DNA of 64,000 nt from Plantago major (lineage: Eukaryota > Streptophyta > Magnoliopsida > Lamiales > Plantaginaceae). Under the pieces are notes generated by a model. It searched no databases, had not been told where the DNA came from, and was given only the letters and a program-made list of their open reading frames with translations. The position numbers and the translations under genes are program-made. The stretch is taken from contig JAIFAC010000282.1 in NCBI GenBank assembly GCA_026545765.1, forward strand, positions 62,001-126,000. The letters run 5' to 3'. Of this stretch, positions 1 through 11,852 are shown one piece after another. Within the stretch, counting starts at the first letter, position 1; each line of letters opens with the position of its first letter.

Positions 1-2425
1 ATCAATTTGCCTGAAAATTGCCACAGGAGGTTGGCAGACTTGTAGAAGGTAAATAGGCATGGAGGACAGAACACTCCTAATCAGTACCCACCTTCCTCCT
101 TGACATATGAGATTTAAGTTCCAACCATTGAGCTTATTTCTTATTTTCTCTATTAGAGGCTCATACAGCTCCTTCTTCTTTCTACCTTTAGATATAGGAG
201 CACCCAAATAGTAAAAAGGTAGGTCTTTAGCAGTGAAACTAGTGACTCCTTCTATCATTGAAGTATTTGCATTCTTTCACACATAAAGATCACTCTTAGT
301 CATGTTGATTTTCTGACCTGTAGAGTGCTCATAATGCTTCAGAAACTTCATGATTTTTAACAAACCAAATTTGTTACCCTTTGTGAACAAAATCAAGTCA
401 TCAGCATAAGCTAGATGACTAACATGGATACCCTTCTTGGTGTCATAGAACAAATCAGGAGACCTCTGAAATAGAACATTCAGCCCTCTAGTTAAGTATT
501 CACCAGCTAGTACAAAGAGGGCAGGAGATAGAGGATCTCCCTGCCTAAGCCCATGTTCTGCCTTGATAAACTCTTTAGAAACACCATTAAGTAAGATGCC
601 AAAGTGGCAAGAGTTTATAGTTCTCATAATCATTTGCACCCAAGTTTGAGAGAAACCAAATGCTAGCAGCATTCTAGACAAGAAGTTCCAATTCTGTTTG
701 TCATAAGCCTTCATCATGTCAATCTTTAGAATAATGTTGGAGCCTCTTGTCTTGACATCTAGAGAGCTGGTCAACTCCTGGGTGAGGAGAATGTTGTCTG
801 AGATCAATCTTCCTTTCAAGAACCCACTTTGATTCTCAGATATAACATTTGGAAGAATAATGGCCAGCCTATCATTGATGAGTTTAGAGAGGATTTTATG
901 AGAGAAGTTGCATAGACTAATTGGTCTATAATCATACCAACTCACAGGTAGCTTGACCTTAGGGATTAGAGCCAGAGAAGTTGCAGAGATGCCTGGAGGT
1001 ATGGGAGCCCTAGAAAAGAAGTCTTGGATAGCTTCTAGCAAATCATATTTTATGATCTCCCAACAAGCTTGATAGAATTTAGCAGTGAAGCCATCTGGCC
1101 CAGCTAAAGCTTCTAAGTGCAGACCAAACACTACATTCTTTAATTCTTCTAAGGTAGGAGCCTCACAGAGAGAAAAATTGATGTCATGATCCACAAAAGA
1201 AGAGATACTACTCAGATCTGGCTCTTCAGTAATAGATATCTCATTTGCCAGGACATGGGAAAAATAGGAAAGAGCAGATTCATGACTTTCAGTAGGGTCA
1301 GTGATGACTCTTCCTTCATATTCTATACTAGTAATTTTCCCCTTATTTCTCTTCCTTTTCACTATGTTATGGAATAACTTAGTGTTTTTATCACCTTCTA
1401 CATTCCATTTACAAGCGACCTACATCTCGATACACTTCCTCCATGTTCAGTACCTCCTGGAAATGATTAGCAGCAGTTCTGAACTTTGCTTGATTCTCAG
1501 GGGTATGATCAGCCTGGTATTCAGCTTCCAGCTTTGCCACTTTGAGCTCTTCTGAATGAAGCTTTTTGAAGATATTGCCAAATAAATTCCTGTTCCACCA
1601 TGACAGGTGTTGTTTTAGCCTCTTGAGCTTTTCCCAGAAGTTTTTCATACCTACATGTCTAGTTGGTATAGACCAATGAGCCGAGATTCCTGGTACACAG
1701 TCTTGGTGCAAGAGCCACATGTTTTGAAACCTGAAGGTGCCTACTCTAGCTATCAGCTCTAGCTCCGCTTTTATGATCAGTGGTCTATGATCTGAACATC
1801 TCGTCACCCTATGCATCACCTTGTTAACAGAGAAAGTATCCAACTAAGGATGGTTGAATAGGATCCTATCCAGCCTTTGAAAGACACTTCCATTATCCCA
1901 AGTAAATGGTAGGCCCTGAAAGCCTACATCATTTAATCCACAGTCCATCAAGTAGTTATTGAAGTCATTTATCCCTAGTAGGTTAGGTGCTGCCCCTCCT
2001 CTTCTTTCTGCTACTTCTGTGATTATGTTAAGATCCCCTCCAATACTCCATGGTAAAGAAGTGCTTGCTAACTGCCTTAGAAATTCCCATAAAGGTTTTT
2101 TTTCCTTCCTTGTACATTTAGCATAGATAAAGGTCATTAGCACAGGACAAGGAAGTTTAGAAGAAGTAACTTTACAGTGTAAAGCTTGCCCTTGGTCTTC
2201 TTGTACTTCTACGTCATAGTCTTGATCAGTGAAAACCCATATCTTGTTTGTGCTATTTGCCACTACTTTGTTCATTCTAAACATTGTACAATATTTAAGC
2301 ATATCCATCTGTACAAAAGGTTCCAGGATAGCCACAATATTCAACTTGTACTGATTAATAAGGTACCACACTTGTTGCTGGGCAGATTTGCCCCCCACCC
2401 CTCTTATATTCCATATTATAGCATT
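1..2425 (-). pseudogene. LINE ORF2: endonuclease and reverse transcriptase, disabled
   Basis: ORF2 would nick target DNA and copy the element RNA. Reading 2425 downwards, the protein starts around IIWNIRGVGGKSAQQQ and shows an exonuclease/endonuclease/phosphatase fold with IVAILEPFV, SIGGDLNIIT and CSDHRPLIIK. A linker follows, then the reverse transcriptase from about 1362: YRPISLCNFSHKILSK, a GLRQGDPLSPALFVL block and the catalytic YADDLILF near 400. Post-RT sequence with YYLGAPISKGRKK runs off the window at base 1. It is inactive: there is an in-frame TAG at 1844-1846, a one-base frame change near 1410-1420 and an in-frame TGA at 277-279. Otherwise the frame is well kept, suggesting a fairly recent insertion. 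Confidence 0.88.
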
Positions 2426-2588
2426 CGTTTGGAAGGTTTGGATTTGGACTTCCTTCCACTCTTTTTCTTTCTATTACTTCTTTGTTCCTGAAAACCTGCT
2501 TTTTTCGCATTGCTTCTGGTCATGACAGATTGCTTTACTACTGCTTTATGCAGGAACATTTTAGCATATACTTCATCAGAACTTGACC
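2416..2588 (-). pseudogene. LINE ORF1, C-terminal fragment
   Basis: An open stretch of about 57 codons ends at a TAA at 2416-2418. It is strongly basic and Ser/Lys-rich near its end (RKKKSGRKSKSKPSKRML), as expected of the nucleic-acid-binding tail of a plant LINE ORF1. The second LINE in this window ends its ORF1 in a similar basic tail. The DUF4283-like and zinc-knuckle parts are missing because of the 5' truncation. ORF2 sequence begins in another frame across the ORF1 stop, so the two reading frames abut or overlap. Confidence 0.7.
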
Positions 2589-2591
2589 ATT

Positions 2592-3564
2592 AAGTAGTTT
2601 GAACTTCATTAAACCTAACGGATACTATTCAAACGGCATGATTTTCAACTATAAATATCATTACTTAGAATGCTTGAAATACACACAGAACTTACACACC
2701 AAGAACTTACATCTACGAACTTATCTATTCAAGCATACAAGCCTGCTATCTACTTATTCTTCAGCTTACAGTTGCGACTAAGCTCTTGAATTCTAAGTAG
2801 CACAAAAGTTCTAAGTGTCCTGATCCTTAACAAGCATTGCTATCTGTGAAGGAGTTGAATCAAAAGATCAAGAATCTGAGATTCATTATGTAGAACATTT
2901 ATCATAGACTTGGGTCAGTAAAGAACATATCACCGCACATTGTGAAGTGTGTCAAGTGACTCTTGCTCAAGAAGTTAGTATTACATAACTGTAGAAGTTA
3001 TTAATCTATCAAATCCTGACAAACTACCTTACCTGACACCTTAAGCGGCGTAGATGCAGGAAGTACTTAGTTTGGGAAACTAAGGAATAACTCGAGGTTC
3101 TTGAGCATAGGAAGTACTTAATTTGGGAAACTAAGGAATAGCTCAAGGTTTACGAGTATAGGAATCTTGAAATTTGAAAGCGGGAATAACTCGGGGAACA
3201 CTTGGTTGGGAACCTAGTGTATTTAGGAATCGAGAGAAGATATTTGTAAGGTGAACTCAATTATCTGTCTTAGTGAATTCTAGGTCTGAGAAAGGCCGAA
3301 GTGGATTAGTTGAAGGATTACGCCACCTTTAGATACCACTATTTACTTTCCGCAATTTATTACTTGCTTTATTTACCTTGCTGAGTATTTACACATATCT
3401 TGCTGAGCACGTGCACTTATCACAAAAAATTCTTCCGCTCTCTGAAATTAAGTATCAGATATCTTCACAAATATCTGAGAAATTGTGTTTATCGACAAAA
3501 GTTGTAAAAGACTATTCACCCCCCCCCCCCCCAGTCTTTTCCTTTGCCGTTATCTGGACCAACA
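2592..3564 (+). repeat. Partial LTR of Sirevirus-type Copia element D
   Basis: This segment matches the last roughly 1 kb of the 5' LTR (14866-15855) and 3' LTR (43446-44432) of element B. It includes the TATA-like ACTATAAATATCAT near 2650, a long C tract at about 3519-3532 and the terminal TATCTGGACCAACA. It ends at 3564, where the envelope-like gene of element A resumes on the opposite strand. The simplest reading is the 3' LTR, or a solo LTR, of a plus-strand element inserted into A, later split by the LINE at 1-2591. The target duplication next to it should be ATGAC (3565-3569); the other copy is off the window. Confidence 0.85.
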
Positions 3565-6500
3565 ATGACTTCAATTCCTTTGGAGACTTCGAAATCCAGC
3601 AATGCTTTGACATGCTTTGGATTTATCAGTACTGGCTTGTCTTTTGTCCATGCCATAAGTTGTTCACATATAGGAACTGGGAATTTTTCATTTACTAGCA
3701 GGTGCTTTAGTTCCAGAATCCAATGACCATTTTTCTGGTGAATGCATCTGTAGGAGGTTTGACTGTTGTCAGTCTTGATAGATTCAATCAGGGCATCAGC
3801 AGGTTTTTCAGGTGCAACCCTGCCAAATTGAGTGTCTCTTCTCCTCTTTCTTCTTGTTTTGGCATTCTTTCTTGGGGGTTTGCTTGAAGAACCACCCTGG
3901 ATAGACTTGGTATTTCCAAAGGGTGTTTTTGCTGCTATTGGCTTTGCAGCAATTGGCTCAGATAGTGTCAGTGCATCTACCCTTCTCCTTTGGAGAGGAT
4001 TCTCATCATGATCAGATTCATCCTCATCATCATCAAAGTTGAAGTTCTGGAGGGGTGATTTGCAGTTATCTTCATTGCCTTTGATTTGACCACCTTCTTC
4101 TTCTTCTTCTTCTTCTTCTTCTTCTTCTTCTTGAGAAGGCTCTTTCACATTCCTTCGGGACTTGGTTCCCCTTGGAGGTTTCTGTGTTTTGGATCTTATG
4201 ATCCTACCAGTTTCAGAACTCTAGTATGCCATTGTTGTTCTCTAAGGTTGACTAGAGGAGGGCTCAGAGATCCTAAGAAGCATTTCTTTCCTCCTGTTTT
4301 CTCTTCCTTTTCCTTTCTGAAATCCTTCCCCTTAGTCATTGTTGACTGACTCAAAATCACATAGGTTTCTTGCAGTGATTCAAAGTTGCCTTGTAGATAG
4401 TTATAGGCAATAATCAGCTTCTGCAGCTCAGCCTTTAGATCTTCATTTTTCTTGAGGATGCCAGTTTCCTCCTTGGTGAGCTTTGCAAGCGGGCTATGCA
4501 ATGCCTCTGCCTTGCCTGCAGCAAAGTTTGCCTCATTGAGGGCTTTCTGAGCAATGTCAAAGTCATTATCCCTGACCATTCCAAGTTCTTTCTGAGCCAT
4601 AATCATGCTAGTTTTTCTCTGAGTGGACAATTCAGCAAATTTCTTCAAGTTGGCTGGGACTGATTCAATGACTTCTTTGTTACCTTTCGGTCGACTCATT
4701 TCTAAAATGACAAGAACCTTGTACCTTTCCATATACTCTCGGACATCGAATGGTATTGTGTATCTTCTTGAAGCTAATAGAGCTATCGGTTTTCTTTTCA
4801 AATGAAAGCGACCGTATCTTTGATTTTTGTGGTCTTGTAAGGTTCTATCTTCTTCATCTTGGGAGTCACCATCACAGAGATCTTCATCCTCTTGAACATC
4901 TTCATCTACCCTGTCCAGCCCAGCAACCATTTATGTCATGGGCTTCTTTCCTTTCAGTGAGTAGGAGGATGGTACATCTTTTGGTAATGCAGCCTTAGCA
5001 TCATGCTTGTCTTCAGATACTTGCTCAGTATCTAATTCCTCAGCAATTGCCTGAACAGAAAGCTGGAGTTCTTTCATCTCAGCATAAGCTTCAATTTCCT
5101 TGACAGTAAGATCTTCAATCTTTTGGAGCTTTGCTTTAGATTCAGCTATCTTTTTTTCCAGTTGAAGATTTAGTTGTTGTTCTTCCTCTAACAATTGTTC
5201 GAGTTGAGCAACTCTGGCTTGTGCATTCAATATCTTCTGAGTGTTATCCTAAGAGTGCTCAACTACCTGTTCAGTAGTGTCTTTTTGTTGTGGAGAGGGA
5301 TGTGTAGACTTCTGACGAGATGGAGGAGGGGAATTCTGTGAAGTCCTCTCAGTGTGTTTTTCAGCAACTGAGGCATTGTTTTCTTGTGCAATCCCTCATG
5401 TCCCTGGTGCAGGGGTATCATCATCATCCTTTTTGTCATCATCATCCTTGTGATGATCAGAAGGAGGTTCTTCAAAATCATTCTCATATGTTTCCTCCTC
5501 ATCTTCAGAAACCAGATTGATCACTTCAGGGAGTGTGACGAATTGCCCATTTACTTCCTCTTGTTCAGAGGGTATGCACTGTAGGGACTTAGGCAATGGA
5601 GGCTTGAATGCCATCTCCATTCTTGTCTAATCATTAACCTTCTCAAAAGCTTCTATGAGCTTGTGTGCAACTTCTTTGATAACATCCTTATGCATCAGAG
5701 TAGCAAAAGTGTACAGCTCTGTAGGGAACATAGCATGGACATAATTCTCCAAGTCAAAAGCTGTGACTCTTCTCAATTGGTGATCAATAATAACCTTTGT
5801 TAGTTCAGTTAGATTTGAGCTTCTGAGCTTTTGCCACTTTCTGAAACACTTGAGGTGTTTCTTGAGAGTGTGGTCTTTGAAGAATGGAAGCAATTCTTAA
5901 GTCTCTGAGTGCAGAATCCTTTGGTACAATTGTTTGGCCTGAATGAAAGAGTTTTGAGTTAGATTCAAAACTTGTGTAGATATCCGAGTACTAGTGTAGT
6001 TAGGTTTCTGAGTTACCTGAATAGATACATCAGGCTCAGAGACTTGTACAACTGAGGCAGGGGGTGCCTCAGATATCTTGTTTTGAGTTCGAGACTTGGG
6101 AGTCTGGTCCTCATCAACCTTTGTTTCTGCTTGACCTGAGAATTAAAATTATCACAATACTTAGGAAATTATCATGAAAGAGTTTATGCAACTAAGCTTC
6201 AATGATCTTTGAGAATTTTCACTTAACACCACAAGAGGAGGCTCATAATCATTTTTATCAAAAACTTTCTCGGTTTCTGGTGTTCTTTCTAGTGATGTTG
6301 CCATGGGGGCTTCATCAATTTCCATGGGTGCAGGGGAGGTCGCGACTGTTTCCCCTTGCACTTCTACTTCTAACTGAGCCTGTAAGTAGAAAGTATTGAG
6401 TAATTAGAGAAGAATTCATATTAACCCAAAATGAAGAATGTTTATCACTGATTTTGATATACCTTCACACTAGAAGGTTCAACAACATTTTCTTCAGAAA

Positions 6501-8214
6501 CCTTGACGGTTTCTGGGTCCTTTTCTGGCATTTCTGCCTTATCTTCTTCTTTCTCAGTTGGAGCCTATTAGAGACAAACACCAGATTAGATAAATATGAT
6601 ATTTGAAGCAAAGTTGAGAATAAATTTCTTGTCTCAGAAACTAACTCTACCTGTAAAACAGGCTCAGTTTTGTTAAGTGTTGAGGTTGTGGGAACCTCAT
6701 TCTCATTTTCTGAGGTATGCTTTGTAGCTCCCTCCTGTGCTTGTGTCTCTAATATAGCCTGTAACGAAGAATGCATATTAGTCACAAGATATAGAAGACA
6801 TAAAATATCACAAGTGTAGGGTTAAACCACTCAGCTACCTGAACATTATCAGGCTGATTGGTCTCTGGTCCTTGTGAAGATCCCATGTCAGGGTCTTGTT
6901 GTTCAATGAACACTTCTTTGTTTGAAGTTTCAGGTACTTCAGACCTTTCCTGAGTGTTAGACTCAGTTGCCTCCCCTGTTTGATCTTTCTGAGTAGGGGT
7001 CTCAGTTTGATCCCTCTCATTGAGTTGGGAAACCTACTCATTTGCAGGATTTTTTTCAGCAATCAGAAGTGCTGGCATGTGAAACTGCAATTCATTCACC
7101 ATGGCTTCATTATCATCTGGTGGATCGTGTGAATTGGATCTAGAAGGTGAAGCAAAGTGGGGCTCATCCTGATCCTTTTGTGGCAGTTTGTATAGTGTGG
7201 AGGCAATGTCAGAATCCTCCATCACTATACCACCACTCCTTAAAGCTTCTTCAACCAGCTTGAGTGTGTCTTGTCCAGATTCCATGGACTTAGGTGGTAT
7301 CTCAGCAACCTCTGTACTAAGTGCTTCTCCAGAAACCTTAGTAATGGGTGCTTTCTCAGTAACCTGTGGGTAGGTTCTTCTTCAGATACCTCTACACTTT
7401 TGGCTTTTACAGCAGCCTTTGAACTTGTTGCTTTTTCAGCAACCTTAGCCCTTTTTGATTTCCGTAGGACTTGAGAGATGACCAAAACATCATCATCATC
7501 GTCAGATCTCTCATCAGCGTTAGGAACTGATTGGTCCATAATCCCTGCGGTTTCTGCAGATAGGGCTTGATACCTGCCACTACTCTCATTTTTACCAATG
7601 AATTCATCGGCGAGCTTTGCTTGGTAGCATTGATGAGTTCATCGGCGATTGTATATTTTGGAGCATTGATGAGTTCATCAACGGTGGCGGCGAATATCGA
7701 GTGGACATCCCGATGGGTATGCCTTACGATTTGAATGAGACTTCTTTACGTGAAGTTACGGGGTTTTTGGTATAATGAGCGACCCCTCAGATATGTCATC
7801 AGATTTTCTTTTCTTTTATTCTTTAGCAACCCTTTTCAATCATGTTAGTGTACTCACATTGGTAAAGTACGTTGCTAGTGGCTATTTTAGCATGTTCTCT
7901 GAGTGGTACTTCAAGCTTCTCCAGTAAGAAGCATATATTCAATCCATAACTCACTGTATTCTTAGGCTCAGCAAGGCCTTTGACAATATTTGGCTCAAAG
8001 GCTTGGATTCGCTTCACAAACTTCGTATAGGCGTACACCCAGTTAAAGAGGTTTTCCGACCTAATTAGTTCTTCCTTCATCAGGAACATCATCATCCATC
8101 GTTCCAAGCTTATTTGGTCAGCTCCACCTTGTAGACCATCAAAACATCTGTGAAGGAGGCAAGCCAAGACATCCCAATGAAGGTATCCTTAGCAGCAGCA
8201 CGTTTTGGAGCCAT
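3565..8214 (-). pseudogene. Envelope-like coiled-coil gene of element A
   Basis: The long 3' gene of the element starts at an ATG at 8212-8214 (cat on the plus strand) with MAPK-like codons, as in B (22456) and C (33344). It encodes a hydrophilic, Glu/Lys/Ser-rich protein. Visible parts include a conserved N-terminal domain (for example HRCFDGLQGG near 8130), a middle rich in acidic Ser/Thr/Pro repeats, a coiled coil (RVAQLEQLLEEEQQLNLQ, about 5200) and a poly-Glu run (about 4090-4140). The final part lies beyond 3565. Function is unknown; in Sireviruses a downstream ORF is often called envelope-like. Broken. Four AT-rich spacers in the middle look like introns (see separate entry). Confidence 0.75.
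6130..6840 (-). other. Intron-like spacers in A's envelope-like gene
   Basis: Within the Glu/Ser-rich middle, short AT-rich stretches of about 80-110 bases separate coding blocks. Read on the minus strand they begin with GT and end in pyrimidine-rich ...CAG or ...TAG just before GCT or GTC codons, for example TTCGTTACAG before GCTATATTAG, TCTAATAG before GCTCCAACTGAG, TACTTACAG before GCTCAG, and TTAATTCTCAG before GTCAAGCAG. Equivalent spacers occupy the same places in element B (about 24375-25030) and, in part, in C (about 31300-31745). That positional agreement in three copies argues for genuine introns rather than decay. Splicing itself is inferred, not shown. Confidence 0.6.
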
Positions 8215-9050
8215 CTCTTTATATAGAAGGTTTTAGAAAACAAGAGAAGAGATTATCAAGGGAGATTAGTTGTTCTTTTCAGAAAAAACTAAGGGAGATA
8301 CAACAGATTTGCAGAGAGATTTGCAGAAAAACTTAGAGAGAAATTTCTGTTTTTGTGAAAGATAAAATGTTAGATTAGATGAAAGTGAATTCTTTATGCC
8401 AAAATCCTATATATATAGCATTGTACTCTCAGCAAACATATACATACAAATTGATTTTGTACATATGTATCTGTACAGATGCAGGTAGGCCTGGGTAAAA
8501 AATCATTTTGCATTAAATGCTAGTGGGTCACGTCTGTGTTTTCACAGTCCACTAATTTCTGAAATTAATCTCGTTAAGATCAAAGCCCATTTCATCAAGT
8601 TTGATTGCTTCTTTAGCAATGATCACAATCAATAGTTGTAATTGTGCCCAATTAATGAAATTTGACTAATAGCTTTCTGAATCACATCTCTTTTCTGTGA
8701 CTAAGGGACAGTCTTTTGGACTTATCTATTAAGTTCAAAGACTGTATGTAACTTAACATATAAATGGAAAGATACAAAACATCATAGATGTAGTTTACTG
8801 AATACAGTTGTACCAAATTTCTCTTTTGTGTTCCCCCTCACTTTGTAATCTCACAGATATCTGAGTACCCGTGTCAGAAATCTTTGAAAGACACTTTTAC
8901 ACATCCTTTTAGTATGTGAGTTCCCGTCTCAGATACCTTTTTGGTAGAAGTTTTTACCTTTTACCTTAGATATCTAGAACCAGTTCCAGATATCTTTTCT
9001 CCCTTATGAGTTTCCCTCTCAGAGATTAGAACTTTTCAGTTCCTTTGGTA
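8215..9050 (-). promoter_or_regulatory. Spacer with TATA box upstream of A's envelope-like gene
   Basis: About 0.83 kb of non-coding DNA lies between the RNase H end and the envelope-like ATG. A CTATATATATAG box at about 8407-8418 lies some 190-200 bases upstream of the ATG on the minus strand. The same box at the same distance occurs in B and C, and all three also have a TATATA- or TTTAAA-containing stretch immediately before the ATG. This suggests an internal promoter for a separate transcript. The strand and spacing are seen directly; promoter activity is inferred. Confidence 0.5.
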
Positions 9051-10654
9051 GCTCCATTAAACCAAGATTATGTCTTAAGGTTAAGAACTTGCTTTCTTGC
9101 AAAGGCTTTGTAAAGATATCTGCAATTTGGTCTTCAGTACCAATCTTGAGTATCTCTGTATTGTCTTTTTCAACATCATCTCTAATGAAGTGGTGTCTAA
9201 CATCAATGTGCTTTGTTCTTGCATGACACTTAGGATTCTGAGTTATGGCAATAACACTTGTGTTGTCACTGAAAATAGGAGTTTTCTCTTCATTGATCTC
9301 ATAGTCTCTCAGTTGTTGTTGTATCTACAATATTTGTGAAGCACAACACCCAGCAGTAATATATTCAGCCTCTGTGGTAGATGTGGCAATTGAGTTTTGT
9401 TTCTTGCTGAACCATGATATTAATATGGCACCAAAAAATTGACAAGTTCCTGAAGTACTTTTTCTATCGAGCAATGATACAGCATAGTCAGCATCTGAAT
9501 AGCCAACTAAACTCAATCCACTGTCTTTTGGATACCACAACCCAACTTCCATAGTACCCTTTACATACCTTAATATTTTCATGGCAATGTTGTAGTGTGA
9601 TTGCATTGGATTTGTTTGAAATCTATACGCCTCAATGCATATTACATATCGGTCTACTTGCGGTGAGTAGTAGAGACCCAAACAATTTCCTATACTTGTG
9701 TTATTCAACACTCTTGTCAGATTCAGTATAGGTCATTTTGGTTCCAATGCTCATAGGTATCTTAGCATTCTTTTAAGAAGGCTTTAGATTAAACTTGTTG
9801 AGCATATCTTTTGCATATTTTGTTTAACTAATGAATATTCCATCATTAAGTTGCTTGACTTGCAACCCTAGGAAATAGTTCAATTCTCCCATCACGCTCA
9901 TTTCAAATTTACTTTAAATGAGCTCAGCAAAGTCTTCCCGAAGTTTCTTGTCTTTAGATCCAAATATAATGTCATCAACATATACTTGAACTGAAAGTAA
10001 TTTCCCTTCATGGTTCAAAGTAAAGAGTGTTTAATCAACATCTCCTTTTTTGAAGCCACTTTCTAGTAAGTATTTGGCTAAAGTATCATACCAGGCTCTT
10101 GGAGCCTGTTTCAGTCCAGACAGAGCTTTCTGAACTTTATAGACCATTCTAATTTCTGTGAAAACTTCAAAGCCTGGTGGATGTTCAACATAGACTTCCT
10201 CATCAAGTTAACCGTTTAGGACTGCAATTTTGACATCCATTTGATAAACTTTAAAGTCATTATGAGCTGCAAAGGCTAGAAATAGTCTAATTGCATCCAA
10301 TCTTGCAACTGGAGCATATGACTCATCAAAATCTAGTCATTCAGTCTGCGTGAATCCCTTGGCAACCAACCTTGCTTTGTTTCTGGTTATTTCACTAGAC
10401 TCATTCATTTTGATCCTGAAAACCCACCTGGTTCCAATTACAGATATTCCATCAACAAATGGAACCAGTTTCCAGACTTTGTTTCTCTCAAATTGATCCA
10501 ATTCTTCTTGCATTGCAGAGATCCAATCTTGATCCTTCAATGCTTCTTCTACAGTTTTAGGTTCAATGTTTGAGATGAAACATCCATAGAGAGAATCTAC
10601 ATTTCCAGCAATTGCTCTTCTAGTTCTAACCACTTGGTCTAAAGGACCAATCAC
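9050..10654 (-). pseudogene. Copia reverse transcriptase and RNase H of element A
   Basis: Remains of the polymerase part of pol. The N-terminal side (10654 downwards) contains EEALKDQDWISAMQEELDQF and WVFRIKMNESSEITRNKARL, the usual Copia RT entry. The C-terminal side (from 9711) contains AMKILRYVKGTMEVGLWYP, YSDADYA and ISWFSKKQNSIATSTTEAEY of the connection/RNase H region; the end of RNase H lies near 9060-9310. It would copy element RNA into DNA in cytoplasmic virus-like particles. It is a broken fossil; the homologous block in B (19948-21537) is much better kept. Confidence 0.85.
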
Positions 10655-11775
10655 ATCCTTGGCAGGATGATCTCTAATCCATTTTATAATGGGTTTTGAA
10701 CTAGTAGGATCAATATCATTTTGATCTGAATGTGAATCATTATGATCTTGATAAGATAATTGTTCAGTATTTGATATCTACGGCTGCAGGAAGTGCCATA
10801 GATATCTGACACTTTTTCAATGTTAGAGATATCTGTGATTGGAATTTCAGCAATCTCACTCTCAGAAAACTCTTCATGATGAAGGTTCTCAGTAACCTGT
10901 TCTATTTCTAGAATTCTCATAGGAAATTCTTCATCATGTCTTAGAGTCATCTTGTTATTACTAAGCAATGGTTGCTTTTCATCATTAGAGTCATCCTCTA
11001 AGTGAATGACATAATTATTTCGTTTTGAGGATTCTTCTTCAGAATCTTTAATCATTAGTTCTTTGAACCTATCTGAGAGTTCTTCATTCAAGGGTACTTT
11101 CTTGTTCCTTTCATAAAAAGATACATGAATAGATTCTTCAATCTTTTGTGTTCTTTTGTTGTAGATTCTGTAGGCTTTGCTATTAAGAGAATAACTAAGA
11201 AATACTCATTCATCTGCCTTTGGTTGAAATGTTCTGAAGTATTCTTTTCCATTGTTAAGAACAAAACATCTGCAACCAAACACCCTTAGATGTTTGATAC
11301 TAGGGGGTCTACCAATCAAAAGCTCATAAGGAGTTTTGTCATGGTGTTTGTTGATCAAACATCTATTCAGAGTTTTGAAGTTCCAATGACTCATTCTTTT
11401 ATGCCATAGCCAATTTTCTTCAGTGTGGCCAGATTGACTCACCATGAGACATTCTGTAGTTGTGGCAGATGCCCAGTCAGCAACATAGAGACTTCCTTTC
11501 CGCCTAGCAACCAAGACTGTCTGCTTTGACTCATTGTCAATTAGTTTGCAGGGATTTGATTTTATCTTCACAGAATAACCTTTATCTGCAAACTGGCTCA
11601 TGCTTAAGAGATTATATTTCAATCCCTCTACATGTAAAATAGCTGAAATTGTAAGAGCTCCCAATTTCAGATCTCCAAATCCTAACCTAGGATTTAATTC
11701 TCCTCCAGCAAATCTGATATATGGTCCAATGTTGCAAACTTTGTAGTTGACCAGATTTGTTTTATCTCCTGTCAT
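10655..11775 (-). pseudogene. Copia protease end, pre-integrase and integrase remnants of A
   Basis: Reading down from 11775: MTGDKTNLVNYKVCN (just after the protease active-site region), GALTISAILHVEGLKYNLLS, the pre-integrase NWLWHKRMSHWNFKTLN, then integrase C-terminal sequence with HDKTPYELLIGRPPSIKHL and VFGCRCFVLNNGKEYF. From 11091 to 10655 lies the acidic, poorly conserved link to reverse transcriptase. Product roles: polyprotein cleavage and integration of the element DNA. Broken. The integrase part is shorter than in B. Confidence 0.8.
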
Positions 11776-11852
11776 GTGCTTCCCACATCCACTGTCAAAA
11801 ATCTAAGTTGGTTTCTTCTTTGGAGTGTTCTGCACAAAACATGAAATATGAG

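Larger units (their letters stand above)
1..2591 (-). mobile_element. LINE (plant L1 type), 5'-truncated, copy 1
   Basis: A non-LTR retrotransposon runs on the minus strand and is cut by the left window edge. It keeps the last part of ORF1, then ORF2 with an apurinic-type endonuclease followed by reverse transcriptase. Its 5' border at about 2591 abuts sequence that matches the Copia LTRs at 14866 and 43450, so the LINE seems to have inserted into an LTR and is 5'-truncated within ORF1, as is common for target-primed reverse transcription. The 3' end, poly(A) tail and target duplication lie outside the window. The ORF1 C-terminus resembles that of the LINE at 62241-64000, so the two probably belong to the same clade. 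Confidence 0.9.

Noticed and set aside
4086-4349. Phe-rich and Ser-rich open frames opposite the poly-Glu runs (also 41303-41614).
   Set aside because: They are the complementary reading of GAA repeats within the envelope-like gene and have no independent support.
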